Of a DNA stretch of 64,000 nucleotides, positions 15,997 to 24,375 are shown one piece after another. The stretch covers positions 62,001 through 126,000 of the forward strand of contig NZ_JAIUZR010000004.1 in NCBI RefSeq assembly GCF_020171465.1. The letters run 5' to 3'. The position numbers and the translations under genes were made by a program. Source of the DNA: Lutimonas saemankumensis. GTDB taxonomy: Bacteria > Bacteroidota > Bacteroidia > Flavobacteriales > Flavobacteriaceae. Under the pieces are notes generated by a model that was given only the letters and a program-made list of their open reading frames with translations, was not told where the DNA came from and ran no database searches. Within the stretch, counting starts at the first letter, position 1, and every line of letters starts with the position of its first letter.

Positions 15997-16206
15997 TCAA
16001 ACCCTAAATGGATATTCGGTCAACCACTCAATCAACTCATCTAACTCCATATTGTGAATAAAAAAATAACGCAATTTCCCAACCACTGGAAATGAAAATC
16101 GTTTAGACATCTCGATAAGTAATCGAACCCTTTCGGAAGCGAAATGATACCATTCGTCCTTGATGAGTATAATGAATGAATCCCGGATACTATATTTAGT
16201 TATCAA
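15997..16206 (-). CDS. Possible antisense mini-gene (only open copy of a repeat)
   Basis: A minus-strand frame of about 69 codons without stops: ITKYSIRDSFIILIKDEW, then HFASERVRLLIEMSKRFSF, VVGKLRY, NMELDELIEWL. At least nine other copies or fragments of the same frame occur in this window, mostly with stops. The best start is a TTG; there is no ATG, and the open frame continues upstream into the complement of the next DUF6090 gene (YFTEEWEHLLS) before a stop. Conservative replacements between copies suggest past coding. It could instead be a non-coding repeat that happens to be open. No family recognised. Confidence 0.3.
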   Translation of the reverse strand: MITKYSIRDSFIILIKDEWYHFASERVRLLIEMSKRFSFPVVGKLRYFFIHNMELDELIEWLTEYPFRV

Positions 16207-16215
16207 ACTCAGCAG

Positions 16216-17013
16216 ATGCTCCCATTCTTCCGTAAAATACGCTTCCGGTTAGCGCAAGATAATCAGTTCTTGAAATATTCCCGATATGCCATTGGGGAGA
16301 TAGTTTTAGTTGTGATAGGTATACTAATAGCATTACAGGTCAATGACTGGAATAAAGAAAGGATCAACAGGATAGAAGAAAATACATATCTCCAGAGGTT
16401 GGTTCAAAATTTAAACAGAGATCTTTACAATGTTAAAGCCTCGACCAGCGTTCATGAGGAGACACTTATCAGATGTACGCAAGTTTTGGATTCCCTGGGA
16501 AAGGCGAACATCGGGCGCATAAAAGATGGCGAAGCATATTCAAATGCGTTAAAAAAACATAAAGCCAATCAATTCAATAATCCCAATACATTGGGCGAGC
16601 AATTTTTCAATATTCTGGTAATAAGTCTTTTTTACAAATCTGATATTGCTTTTCAAGAATTACTTTCAACAGGTAAAATAGACATCATTAAAAATCAGGA
16701 TCTCAAATCCGCCATCCAAGAACATTACTTATTGGTTACCGAATATCAGAATTTTCAAGACCGTATTGTAATGGAGATACAAAACAATTATCGAGAAGCT
16801 CTTATTAAGAATAACATCAGCTCGATTAACAATGAATCCTATTCCCTTTTAAAAGATAGAATCACAGATTCTGCCGGTTTGATCGTGGCAATAGAGAACT
16901 ACATGAATATTTCTGCAGCAACTCTCAACTTGTTCATCTATAATGAAAATTCACTCCAAAAAAGCACCGAAAGATTAATTCATCAAATTTCAAATGAATT
17001 GAATAAACCCTGA
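16216..17013 (+). CDS. DUF6090-family membrane protein, short form
   Basis: A 265-residue protein with N-terminus MLPFFRKIRFRLAQDNQFLK, transmembrane helix ~24-42, then an all-helical periplasmic part (LLSTGKIDIIKNQDLKSAI is typical of the short class). It lacks the beta-rich C-terminal domain of the long forms. The start codon sits 10 bp from the end of the antisense mini-gene frame, and the next paralogue begins 5 bp after its stop, suggesting co-transcription. Confidence 0.85.
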   Translation: MLPFFRKIRFRLAQDNQFLKYSRYAIGEIVLVVIGILIALQVNDWNKERINRIEENTYLQRLVQNLNRDLYNVKASTSVHEETLIRCTQVLDSLGKANIGRIKDGEAYSNALKKHKANQFNNPNTLGEQFFNILVISLFYKSDIAFQELLSTGKIDIIKNQDLKSAIQEHYLLVTEYQNFQDRIVMEIQNNYREALIKNNISSINNESYSLLKDRITDSAGLIVAIENYMNISAATLNLFIYNENSLQKSTERLIHQISNELNKP

Positions 17014-17018
17014 ATATT

Positions 17019-17813
17019 ATGCTCCCCTTCTTCCGTAAAATACGCTGGCGTTTAGCCCAGGACAATCAGTTCTTCAAATACAGCAGATATGCCATTGGGG
17101 AGATTGTGCTTGTTGTAATTGGGATATTGATTGCACTTCAAATCAATAATTGGAATGAGCAGAGAAAAGAAAGGGAACTCGAGAAAAGATTGCTGTTTAA
17201 TCTCAAACAAGAATTTGAAGAAAATTTAAACACGATTAATTCGGTCATAAGTAAAAGGCAGATTCAGTTAAATGGGCTCAGGAGATTTGACTCATTAATC
17301 ATGGACCCTCGCTTTCTGGTCAAGTACTCTGAAATTGACAGCCTGATCGGATTAAGTAGATATATTCCGAATTTTGAACCCAAGACAGGAGTTTTGGAAA
17401 ACATTATTAGCTCTGGGCAACTGAGCATTATTCAGAATGGATCACTCCGAAAGTCCCTTTCAAATTGGACCGGAGAATTAGATGATCTCCGGCGAAAGGA
17501 AGATGCGCTTCAGGATATCATAGTTTTTCAGTTAAATCCTTATTTAACCAAAAAACATACTTTGCTGTTATCCGACAATTATATCGTAGAAACCCTTTGG
17601 GATAACAATACGTATTTTGATAAGGCATGGAGAATCAATCGAAATTCATCCGTAGCGGAATTAAAATATGACAGATTGTTGAAAGATCCAGAATTTGAAA
17701 GTTTGCTTTCACTCATAAATTTATGGGCTATAAGCGGTCAGCTTTCATCAGAAATCCTGAAAGAAAAAGTTGAGAGAGTTATTGCTATCATTGATCAAAA
17801 TCTTGATGACTAA
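17019..17813 (+). CDS. DUF6090-family membrane protein, short form
   Basis: A 264-residue protein with MLPFFRKIRWRLAQDNQFFK and one transmembrane helix, then a helical periplasmic domain with NIISSGQLSIIQNGSLRKSL, the short-class counterpart of the segment in the preceding gene. The first ~150 bp are almost the same in DNA sequence as in the other family genes, while the remainder has diverged widely. Confidence 0.85.
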   Translation: MLPFFRKIRWRLAQDNQFFKYSRYAIGEIVLVVIGILIALQINNWNEQRKERELEKRLLFNLKQEFEENLNTINSVISKRQIQLNGLRRFDSLIMDPRFLVKYSEIDSLIGLSRYIPNFEPKTGVLENIISSGQLSIIQNGSLRKSLSNWTGELDDLRRKEDALQDIIVFQLNPYLTKKHTLLLSDNYIVETLWDNNTYFDKAWRINRNSSVAELKYDRLLKDPEFESLLSLINLWAISGQLSSEILKEKVERVIAIIDQNLDD

Positions 17814-17861
17814 ATCAAAAGCTCATTGAGGTCGTCTTCGGGAGCCGGATACAAAACTTTT

Positions 17862-18050
17862 GCTTAACCCCTCAATCATTTCATCCAACTCCATATTCCA
17901 AAAATTATAATAACGGAATTTCCCTACCGCGGGAAATGAAAATCGTTTAGACATCTCGATAAATAATCAAATCCATTCGGAAGTGAAATGATGCCATTCG
18001 TCCTTAACCATTATTACATCTGAACCACTGATACTATATTTAGTTTTCAA
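17862..18050 (-). repeat. Antisense mini-gene repeat, nearly full-length decayed copy
   Basis: The minus strand reads KTKYSISGSDVIMVKDEWHH, then FTSEWI-stop-LFIEMSKRFS, AVGKFRYYNFWNMELDEMIE. It is the second-best copy, with one in-frame stop. It ends 9 bp before the next DUF6090 start codon. Confidence 0.6.
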
Positions 18051-18059
18051 ACTTAGCAG

Positions 18060-18772
18060 ATGCTACCATTTTTCCGTAAAATACGCTACCAGTTAGCGCA
18101 AGATAATCAGTTCTTGAAATACTTAAGATATGCCATTGGGGAGATTGTACTTGTTGTGACAGGTATACTCATTGCTCTTCAGATTAACAATTGGAACGAG
18201 GAAAGGAAGAGAAGAGAAATTGGAACAGCTCTTTTAAAAAATCTAACATCAGATTTGATTAGAAACCAAGAGCTATTAACCAGAGATATTATATGGCATA
18301 AAAATGCCGTAAATTCAATAAACATTTTAGTAAAGGTTCATAAAGAAAACATTCCTTATCATGATTCTTTGCAAAAACATTTTCACAATGCACGCAAATT
18401 TCCAGATCCGAGATTGTCTTTCGCTGCCTATGAGGAAGTAAAAATTAAGGGTTTGGATTTCATATCATCACCGGAGCTTAAAAAAAAATTATAGATCTAT
18501 ACGAGGTTTCAATTGAGGATATGATAGTTACCCTGAGCAGGCTTGAAGGAGCTTTGAGACCGACACAGATGAGTCATCAATTACAAAATTTTGAGGCAGG
18601 TAAAAACAAGTTAATCCCAACAAATAAAAACACAATAATGCAAGATGAGGTTTATCTAAATATTATTTCTCAAAGATTGTCATATACAGATTGGTCCATT
18701 AGAATTAAAGAACAGTTGATTAAAGATATGACCGAAGTAGTAAATTTAATTCAGTCTAAATTACAGAAGTGA
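18060..18772 (+). pseudogene. DUF6090 gene with a frameshift in a run of nine A's
   Basis: The first frame encodes MLPFFRKIRYQL with the transmembrane helix and stops after SSPELKKKL. The family sequence resumes in another frame (IIDLYEVSIEDMIVTLSRLE and on to NLIQSKLQK). One extra A in the A9 run at 18480-18488 would restore a single 237-residue short-form protein. The 3' end overlaps the next gene by 4 bp (GTGA). Possible explanations are inactivation, slippage-based phase variation or a sequencing error in the homopolymer; the intact second half argues for a recent event. Confidence 0.75.
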
Positions 18773-19815
18773 TCCCATTTTTCCGTAAAATACGATGGCG
18801 TCTTGCCGCAAATAATCAATTCTTCAAGTATAGCAGATATGCCATTGGAGAGATTGTGCTTGTTGTGGTTGGTATTTTAATTGCACTTTACATCAATAAC
18901 TGGAATCAGGAAAAAAAGGAACAGAAAAAGTTTAATCAGACTCTGGCCGAAGTTGAGCAGGAACTTATGTTTAATATTGGGATGTCACGCTTTTTTATTG
19001 GTGAATTCATAAGAATGGACTCAATCTATCAAAAACTCTTTATCGATAGTTTAAAATTTAAAAATTATAACAGTTTAAATCGATTATTAATGTTTCATCC
19101 TGTTTGGCCAGCAAGAAATAAATCTTACGAGCAACTTAATCAAACCATTAATTTGACAAGTAAGCAAGATTCTATTTTGGATAAATTGAGATGGATTTAT
19201 GGGGTTTCTAAAGGTAACATTGAGTATCTAGAGGAGGAATATATAGAGAAAAAGGAGAATAACTTAGAAAAATTCAAAACTTACGATTGGTATAATATCT
19301 GGGTTTTCAATAATTTGGATGATGAAAGGATTATAAATTTCTTCTCAAATGATCCCGAATATTTAAAAATGGCAGCGGAAAATTTCGATTTGTCTAGTAG
19401 CTACAGATGGGCGCTTCAAGAATATGTTCTAATGGCCACCAGAGTTTATCAAGATATCTTTCATTATTTGAATAGTATCAAATTTAAACATTCAGATTCC
19501 TTACTGTACGAATATAATCCCAATGATTATAAACACTACCTAGGAAAATATGATGCAAAATGGTGTTCAGTCAAGAATTATGTTCTTGATGATTCAATAG
19601 CTATAACTATTGAAGAAGATAAACTATTTTGGTATGGCTACCGGCCCGATGGACCAAATACCAGAACCGAAATAATACCATTTGATAAGTATCATTTTAT
19701 AGATGACCGGTTTGCAGGAATATATTATTTAGAATTTGATGATCAAGGCAATATTGAGGGCATCAGATACAGTCAAGGGCCTAATTTTATCCTAAAGATT
19801 AAAAAGGTCCGCTAA
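18769..19815 (+). CDS. DUF6090-family membrane protein, long form
   Basis: A 348-residue protein starting at a GTG that overlaps the stop of the frameshifted paralogue (GTGA), implying translational coupling. N-terminus MIPFFRKIRWRLAANNQFFK, transmembrane helix ~24-42, helical middle, and a C-terminal beta-rich domain (HYLGKYDAKWCS, FAGIYYLEFDDQGNIEGI). Its C-terminal domain is closely related to that of the gene at 14938. It is the last DUF6090 gene before the LRR lipoprotein group. Confidence 0.85.
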   Translation: MIPFFRKIRWRLAANNQFFKYSRYAIGEIVLVVVGILIALYINNWNQEKKEQKKFNQTLAEVEQELMFNIGMSRFFIGEFIRMDSIYQKLFIDSLKFKNYNSLNRLLMFHPVWPARNKSYEQLNQTINLTSKQDSILDKLRWIYGVSKGNIEYLEEEYIEKKENNLEKFKTYDWYNIWVFNNLDDERIINFFSNDPEYLKMAAENFDLSSSYRWALQEYVLMATRVYQDIFHYLNSIKFKHSDSLLYEYNPNDYKHYLGKYDAKWCSVKNYVLDDSIAITIEEDKLFWYGYRPDGPNTRTEIIPFDKYHFIDDRFAGIYYLEFDDQGNIEGIRYSQGPNFILKIKKVR

Positions 19816-19825
19816 TTATTCCCCC

Positions 19826-19897
19826 AACTCCTCGATCATTCTATCTAACTCCAGATTCCCAATATTATAATAACGGAATTCCTTAACCATCGGAGCC
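19826..19897 (-). repeat. Antisense mini-gene repeat, C-terminal half
   Basis: The minus strand reads PMVKEFRYYNIGNLELDRMIEE, the C-terminal half of the mini-gene, open in this portion. It is joined directly to the control region of the LRR gene at 19974. Confidence 0.5.
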
Positions 19898-19903
19898 GTT
19901 ACA

Positions 19904-19939
19904 TTGACCACGATCAATACCCCACTTGATTTATATCAT
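19904..19939 (+). promoter_or_regulatory. 36-bp tandem Fnr-like operator, copy 6
   Basis: TTGAC-CACG-ATCAA, 8 bp, TTGAT-TTAT-ATCAT; centres lie 63.5 and 41.5 bp before the ATG of the LRR lipoprotein gene, the same distances as at the next two paralogues. Confidence 0.65.
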
Positions 19940-19973
19940 TGGATATTAGGTTTTTGAAGTTTTCCTTTATCTT

Positions 19974-20798
19974 ATGGTTAGAAATATACTCTTCACTTTG
20001 CTGCTTGTTGTTGCAATTATTGGTTGTAATAACGATGATGAAACATTACCAGTTCCTGATTTAAGAAAAACATTTATTCCTGATGATAATTTCGAACTAG
20101 CTTTAATTGAATTAGGATATGATGACGTATTAGACAATCAGGTAATATCAGAGAATATAAAAGATGTAGTTGAATTGGATCTTTCTGGATTAGGAATAAA
20201 AAGTTTAATGGGTATTGAAGACTTTACATATTTAGAATATTTAGATTGTAACTTTAATGACCTCATTGGTTTAGATGTGAGTCAGAATAAATTCTTAAAA
20301 AAGTTATGGCTATGGGACAATGAACTAACAAGTCTTGATGTAAGTAATAACAAATCATTAGAAACTTTATATTGTGCCTCCAATGAACTAACAACTTTAG
20401 ACCTGAGTAATAACACAGCCCTGTATCATTTGGAATGTTGGGGAAATAAGCTCACAAGTTTGGATGTTAGTAATAAACCAGGATTGAATTATGTTTATTG
20501 TCAGCAAAATCAACTAACAAGTTTGGATTTGAGTAATAGTCCATCCCTCGGTATTATCTTTTGTAATGATAATGAACTTGAGGACCTCGATGTGAGTAGT
20601 AACAAATATTTATTTTATTTATTTTGTGGTGGAAATAGATTAACAAATTTGGATGTAAGTATTAACACCTCTCTAGAAAGAATGGGATGTCCCTCGAATC
20701 AAATTACCTGTATAAAGGTCAATGAACCTCAGCTTAAAAATAAGGTGTCAGATTGGGTAAAAGATGATACCGCTACTTGGTCATTAGAATGTGAATGA
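19974..20798 (+). CDS. Leucine-rich-repeat surface lipoprotein
   Basis: A 274-residue protein with signal LLLVVAIIGC followed by NNDDE (acidic, surface-type). An N-terminal cap TFIPDDNFELALIELGYDD is followed by about eight 21-residue repeats of the form LTSLDVSNNxxLxxLxCxxN. The C-terminal cap CIKVNEPQLKN ends in a WSLEC motif. LRR arrays of this curved-solenoid type bind proteins or glycans; the ligand is unknown. It is the shortest of three adjacent LRR-only paralogues, each with its own copy of the same control region. Confidence 0.87.
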   Translation: MVRNILFTLLLVVAIIGCNNDDETLPVPDLRKTFIPDDNFELALIELGYDDVLDNQVISENIKDVVELDLSGLGIKSLMGIEDFTYLEYLDCNFNDLIGLDVSQNKFLKKLWLWDNELTSLDVSNNKSLETLYCASNELTTLDLSNNTALYHLECWGNKLTSLDVSNKPGLNYVYCQQNQLTSLDLSNSPSLGIIFCNDNELEDLDVSSNKYLFYLFCGGNRLTNLDVSINTSLERMGCPSNQITCIKVNEPQLKNKVSDWVKDDTATWSLECE

Positions 20799-20810
20799 TA
20801 ATTCGTGTTT

Positions 20811-20883
20811 TACCACTCATCAATCAACTCATCCAACTCCATATTCCAAATAATCTCATAACGAAATTTCCTAACCACGGAGG
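20811..20883 (-). repeat. Antisense mini-gene repeat, C-terminal half
   Basis: The minus strand reads SVVRKFRYEIIWNMELDELI. As at 19.8 kb it is fused to the 36-bp operator of the following LRR gene. Confidence 0.5.
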
Positions 20884-20889
20884 GGTCAA

Positions 20890-20925
20890 TTGACCACAAT
20901 CAATTCCCTACATGATTTATGTCAT
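20890..20925 (+). promoter_or_regulatory. 36-bp tandem Fnr-like operator, copy 7
   Basis: TTGAC-CACA-ATCAA, 8 bp, ATGAT-TTAT-GTCAT; centres 63.5 and 41.5 bp before the LRR gene's ATG. Confidence 0.65.
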
Positions 20926-20959
20926 TGGATATAAGGATTTTGAGAACTTCCTTTATCTC

Positions 20960-22384
20960 ATGGTTAAAAATATACTCTTCACTTTACTGTTTATCCTTTT
21001 AACGGTTAGTTGTAAGGATGATGATGAACCTTACTTTCCAGATAATCCTTATGAAACTTGGGGCTATGCATATATTCCTGACGATAAGTTTGAAAGTTGG
21101 CTTATAAGATTAGGTCACGACGATGTTATGGATGATAATGTTTTGATCGAAAACATTAAAAATATAGAACGTCTTGAGGTAAAGGAAGGCTATCCTTATG
21201 ATATCACTGATTTAACAGGTATCGAATATTTTGAAAATCTCAGAGTATTAGATATTTCAGGTAATCAGATATCGGGATTAAACCTAAACAATAACAAACT
21301 TATTTCAGAATTAAATTATAACCAGACAAATATCGATGATTTAGAAATAGGTCATTTGAAGGATTTAAAAAGGTTGGAATGTGCCGGAAATAAAATCACT
21401 TCGTTGGATTTAACACTATATCCAGCTCTTCAAAAATTAAATTGCTCGGATAACGAGTTAGAAGTCCTAGATATAAGCAAGAATAAATCATTAATCGAGC
21501 TGGAGTGCCAAGTGAATAAACTTTCAGAGTTAGACCTAAGCCAAAATCCATTACTTGAGCATCTCAATTGCGATATAAACCAGATTACAGAATTGAATCT
21601 GAGGAATAATAATGAATTAACCTATTTGAATTGCTCTCGAAATAAAATTCAAGGTCTGGATGTCAAAGACAAAAAAAATCTCGAACAATTATGGTGTGAC
21701 AATAATCAATTATCTGAATTGGATTTAAGAAATAATAATCTGCTAAATGAACTTTCATGTCATACCAATGAAATCTCGAATCTTGATGTAACTCAAAATA
21801 TTCTTTTAAAAAGATTAATGTGTGCTCTTTTACCTATTACTCAGATAGATTTAAGTAATAACACTCTTCTTCAATATCTAAATATTGGTGGGACTTTGAT
21901 GAAAACTTTGGATCTTACAAATAACCACTTGCTGAGTGACTTTAAATCCCCTCGAGGTATTCTTGAATATATTGAATTTAGTCAAAATAGTACAATGGAA
22001 AAGTTATGGGTTACCGAAAACAGAATAAAAGCATTGAATGTGAGTAATATGCCATTATTGGAAACACTTGTGTTTGATCAAAACAACATACAAGAAATTG
22101 ATATTAGTAACAATAATTTATTAGAACTATTGATCTGTTCTGAAAATGAATTGATAGATCTTGATCTAAGCCAAAATTTTAATATAAGAACAATTTGGTG
22201 TCAGAATAATCAATTGGAAGAACTCGACATAAGCCATATTCCTATTACTAATTTTAATTTATTACGCTGCGAAAACAACAACCTATCGTGCATTAAAATG
22301 AATCAAGATCAAATTGATAAAGCAAATAGTGATATCCGATGGACTAAAGATGTTAATGCGACCTGGTCATTGGAATGTGATTGA
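20960..22384 (+). CDS. Leucine-rich-repeat surface lipoprotein
   Basis: A 474-residue protein with signal LLFILLTVSC followed by KDDDEP (surface-type). The ATG encoding MVKNILFTLL was chosen because it aligns with the starts of the two neighbouring paralogues and with the operator spacing; an upstream ATG inside the operator adds 16 non-signal residues. The cap AYIPDDKFESWLIRLGHDD precedes about 17 LRR units of ~21 residues, more degenerate than in the neighbours. The closing cap is CIKMNQDQIDK with WSLEC. Confidence 0.87.
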   Translation: MVKNILFTLLFILLTVSCKDDDEPYFPDNPYETWGYAYIPDDKFESWLIRLGHDDVMDDNVLIENIKNIERLEVKEGYPYDITDLTGIEYFENLRVLDISGNQISGLNLNNNKLISELNYNQTNIDDLEIGHLKDLKRLECAGNKITSLDLTLYPALQKLNCSDNELEVLDISKNKSLIELECQVNKLSELDLSQNPLLEHLNCDINQITELNLRNNNELTYLNCSRNKIQGLDVKDKKNLEQLWCDNNQLSELDLRNNNLLNELSCHTNEISNLDVTQNILLKRLMCALLPITQIDLSNNTLLQYLNIGGTLMKTLDLTNNHLLSDFKSPRGILEYIEFSQNSTMEKLWVTENRIKALNVSNMPLLETLVFDQNNIQEIDISNNNLLELLICSENELIDLDLSQNFNIRTIWCQNNQLEELDISHIPITNFNLLRCENNNLSCIKMNQDQIDKANSDIRWTKDVNATWSLECD

Positions 22385-22401
22385 TTATTCATGTTTTCCC
22401 G

Positions 22402-22472
22402 ACCCCTCAATTATTTCATCTAACTCCATATTCCGAAAATATTAATAACGCAATTTCCCAACCACCGGAGCC
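22402..22472 (-). repeat. Antisense mini-gene repeat, C-terminal half
   Basis: The minus strand reads PVVGKLRY-stop-YFRNMELDEIIEG, with one stop. It is joined to the operator of the third LRR gene. Confidence 0.5.
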
Positions 22473-22478
22473 AGCACA

Positions 22479-22514
22479 TTGACTACAATCAATTCATTAC
22501 ATGATTTAAATCAT
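22479..22514 (+). promoter_or_regulatory. 36-bp tandem Fnr-like operator, copy 8
   Basis: TTGAC-TACA-ATCAA, 8 bp, ATGAT-TTAA-ATCAT; centres 63.5 and 41.5 bp before the ATG. Confidence 0.65.
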
Positions 22515-22548
22515 TGGATATTGGGTTTTTGAGAACTTCCTTTATCTC

Positions 22549-24039
22549 ATGATTAAAAATATACTCTTCACTTTGCTATTGTCCTTTACAATCGTTGGTT
22601 GCAATAACAATGATGAAAATGAACCCTATGAACCTGTTAATCCTGTTGATCCATTTGAAAGGGAAGGTTACACCTATGTTCCAGACGATAATTTTGAAAA
22701 AGAACTTATAAGGAAAGGTTTTGATGATGTATTGGATAATTATGTTTTGACAGATAAAATTAACAACATCGACAAATTGGATATGAGTAATTTGGAAATT
22801 AAGGATTTAACAGGTATTGAAGATTTTACTTATTTATCTGGACTGTGGTGCATTGGAAATCAACTATCAAAGTTAGATGTTAGTGAAAATATTTATTTAA
22901 CGCATTTAGCCTGTGATGACAATCAATTAACAAATTTAGATGTAAGCAATAATACTTCTTTATCTAGGTTGTCGTGTCAAGCAAATCAGTTAGTAAATTT
23001 AGATGTAAGCAAGAATAATTCCTTAATCAATTTGGAATGTGGTGAAAATCAAATAATAAGTTTGGATGTAAGCAATAACCCTTTATTAGAAAAATTGTAC
23101 TGTTATCGAAACCAATTGGAAAAATTAGATGTCAGTAAGAATATCTCTTTAAATTATTTAGTATGTGGAGAAAATCAACTATCAAGATTGGATATAAGCA
23201 ATAATAATTCTTTAACCAATTTGGAATGTGGCAATAATCAACTATCAAGTTTAGATGTAAGCAATAATAATTCTTTAACCAATTTGGAATGTGGCAATAA
23301 TCAACTATCAAGTTTAGATGTAAGCAAGAATATTAATTTAGAGTATTTATCTTGTCAGAAAAATCACCTAACAAGTTTGGATGTAGATTCCAACTTGCAC
23401 TTAGCTCAACTTCGTTGTTCTGACAATCAATTAACAAGTTTGAACGTAAAAAATAAATCTAATTTAGAATACCTTAATTGTCAAAATAACCAGCTATCAA
23501 ACGTAGACATTTCTAATAATGAATCCTTAAATGGGGTTTGGTGTTCAGAAAATAAATTGACTGATTTAAATATTGTTGATTGTCCTTCTTTAGCAATAAT
23601 AAGATGTCAGAGGAATTCATTGCAAAGCTTGAACATAAAGAACCTCAAATCTTTGGTTTTACTGAGTTGTCAAGAAAATAATTTGACCAATTTAGATGTT
23701 AGTAATAATATGTCCCTGAAACAACTTGATTGTGGGTCCAATCAACTATCCAGTTTGGATATTAGTAACAATCCAATTTTAGATTTATTATATTTTGAAA
23801 GTAATAATATAACAAGTATCAATATAAGTGACAAGCCTTTATTAAGGCGATTGGTTTGTTATAATAATCAATTAACGAGTTTAAATATTAGTAATAATTA
23901 TAATCTGTGGATGTTAGAATGTCAGTCAAATCCATTGGAGTGTATACAGGTAAATCAGGAACAATTGGACACAGACATTAATAGTCAATATTGGACAAAA
24001 GACGATACTACTTCCTATTCCTTAAATTGTGATTCTTAG
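22549..24039 (+). CDS. Leucine-rich-repeat surface lipoprotein
   Basis: A 496-residue protein with signal LLLSFTIVGC then NNNDENEP (surface-type). The cap TYVPDDNFEKELIRKGFDD is followed by about 18 very regular 21-residue repeats (NQLSSLDVSNNNSLTNLECG and variants). The final cap is CIQVNQEQLDT with YSLNC. One repeat is duplicated perfectly at DNA level. It is the longest and most regular of the group, suggesting recent growth by repeat duplication. Confidence 0.87.
   Translation: MIKNILFTLLLSFTIVGCNNNDENEPYEPVNPVDPFEREGYTYVPDDNFEKELIRKGFDDVLDNYVLTDKINNIDKLDMSNLEIKDLTGIEDFTYLSGLWCIGNQLSKLDVSENIYLTHLACDDNQLTNLDVSNNTSLSRLSCQANQLVNLDVSKNNSLINLECGENQIISLDVSNNPLLEKLYCYRNQLEKLDVSKNISLNYLVCGENQLSRLDISNNNSLTNLECGNNQLSSLDVSNNNSLTNLECGNNQLSSLDVSKNINLEYLSCQKNHLTSLDVDSNLHLAQLRCSDNQLTSLNVKNKSNLEYLNCQNNQLSNVDISNNESLNGVWCSENKLTDLNIVDCPSLAIIRCQRNSLQSLNIKNLKSLVLLSCQENNLTNLDVSNNMSLKQLDCGSNQLSSLDISNNPILDLLYFESNNITSINISDKPLLRRLVCYNNQLTSLNISNNYNLWMLECQSNPLECIQVNQEQLDTDINSQYWTKDDTTSYSLNCDS
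23199..23324 (+). repeat. Perfect 63-bp tandem duplication inside the LRR gene
   Basis: The 63 bp at 23199-23261 are repeated without a single difference at 23262-23324. Each copy encodes one 21-residue LRR unit, so the change keeps frame and solenoid geometry. Identity at silent positions implies a recent event. Confidence 0.9.
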
Positions 24040-24186
24040 ATTTATTCACCATTCCATATCTATACCCCAGCCCCATATTTTCCGTTTCCATTCGCTGACC
24101 TAAGGATGTATGTCCGGCTTCGGAAACAGCATCAATTTTCTTCCCGAAAACTTATAGTCATTAGTTGTTTGTTCTTGAGGTTTTAT

Positions 24187-24204
24187 ATACCCTCGGGAGG
24201 GTAT
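24187..24204 (+). promoter_or_regulatory. 18-bp palindrome ATACCCT-N4-AGGGTAT, copy 2
   Basis: Same arms as at 8012 with spacer CGGG, in a TATATA context. It lies upstream of the second InlB/LRR lipoprotein gene and of its 36-bp operator, the same order as at the first paralogue. Confidence 0.55.
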
Positions 24205-24229
24205 ATATATCTGTATATCAGATATTTCG

Positions 24230-24265
24230 TTGATTAAAATCAAGTTGTAAATTGATTAGTATCAT
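24230..24265 (+). promoter_or_regulatory. 36-bp tandem Fnr-like operator, copy 9
   Basis: TTGAT-TAAA-ATCAA (perfect), 8 bp, TTGAT-TAGT-ATCAT; centre distance 22 bp, about 118-140 bp before the ATG. Confidence 0.6.
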
Positions 24266-24375
24266 TGTTGAATTTATAATTCCCTACTAATTTTATCTCT
24301 TATAATAGGATACTGCGTGATAAATGCCAAATGGCATAGATTTTTAAAATTAATATAACTCAAAAATCTAACGAT

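Noticed and set aside
18480-18488. Programmed ribosomal frameshifting at the A9 run
   Set aside because: Possible in principle, but no stimulatory structure or pattern shared with paralogues is visible; a simple indel or phase variation is more economical.
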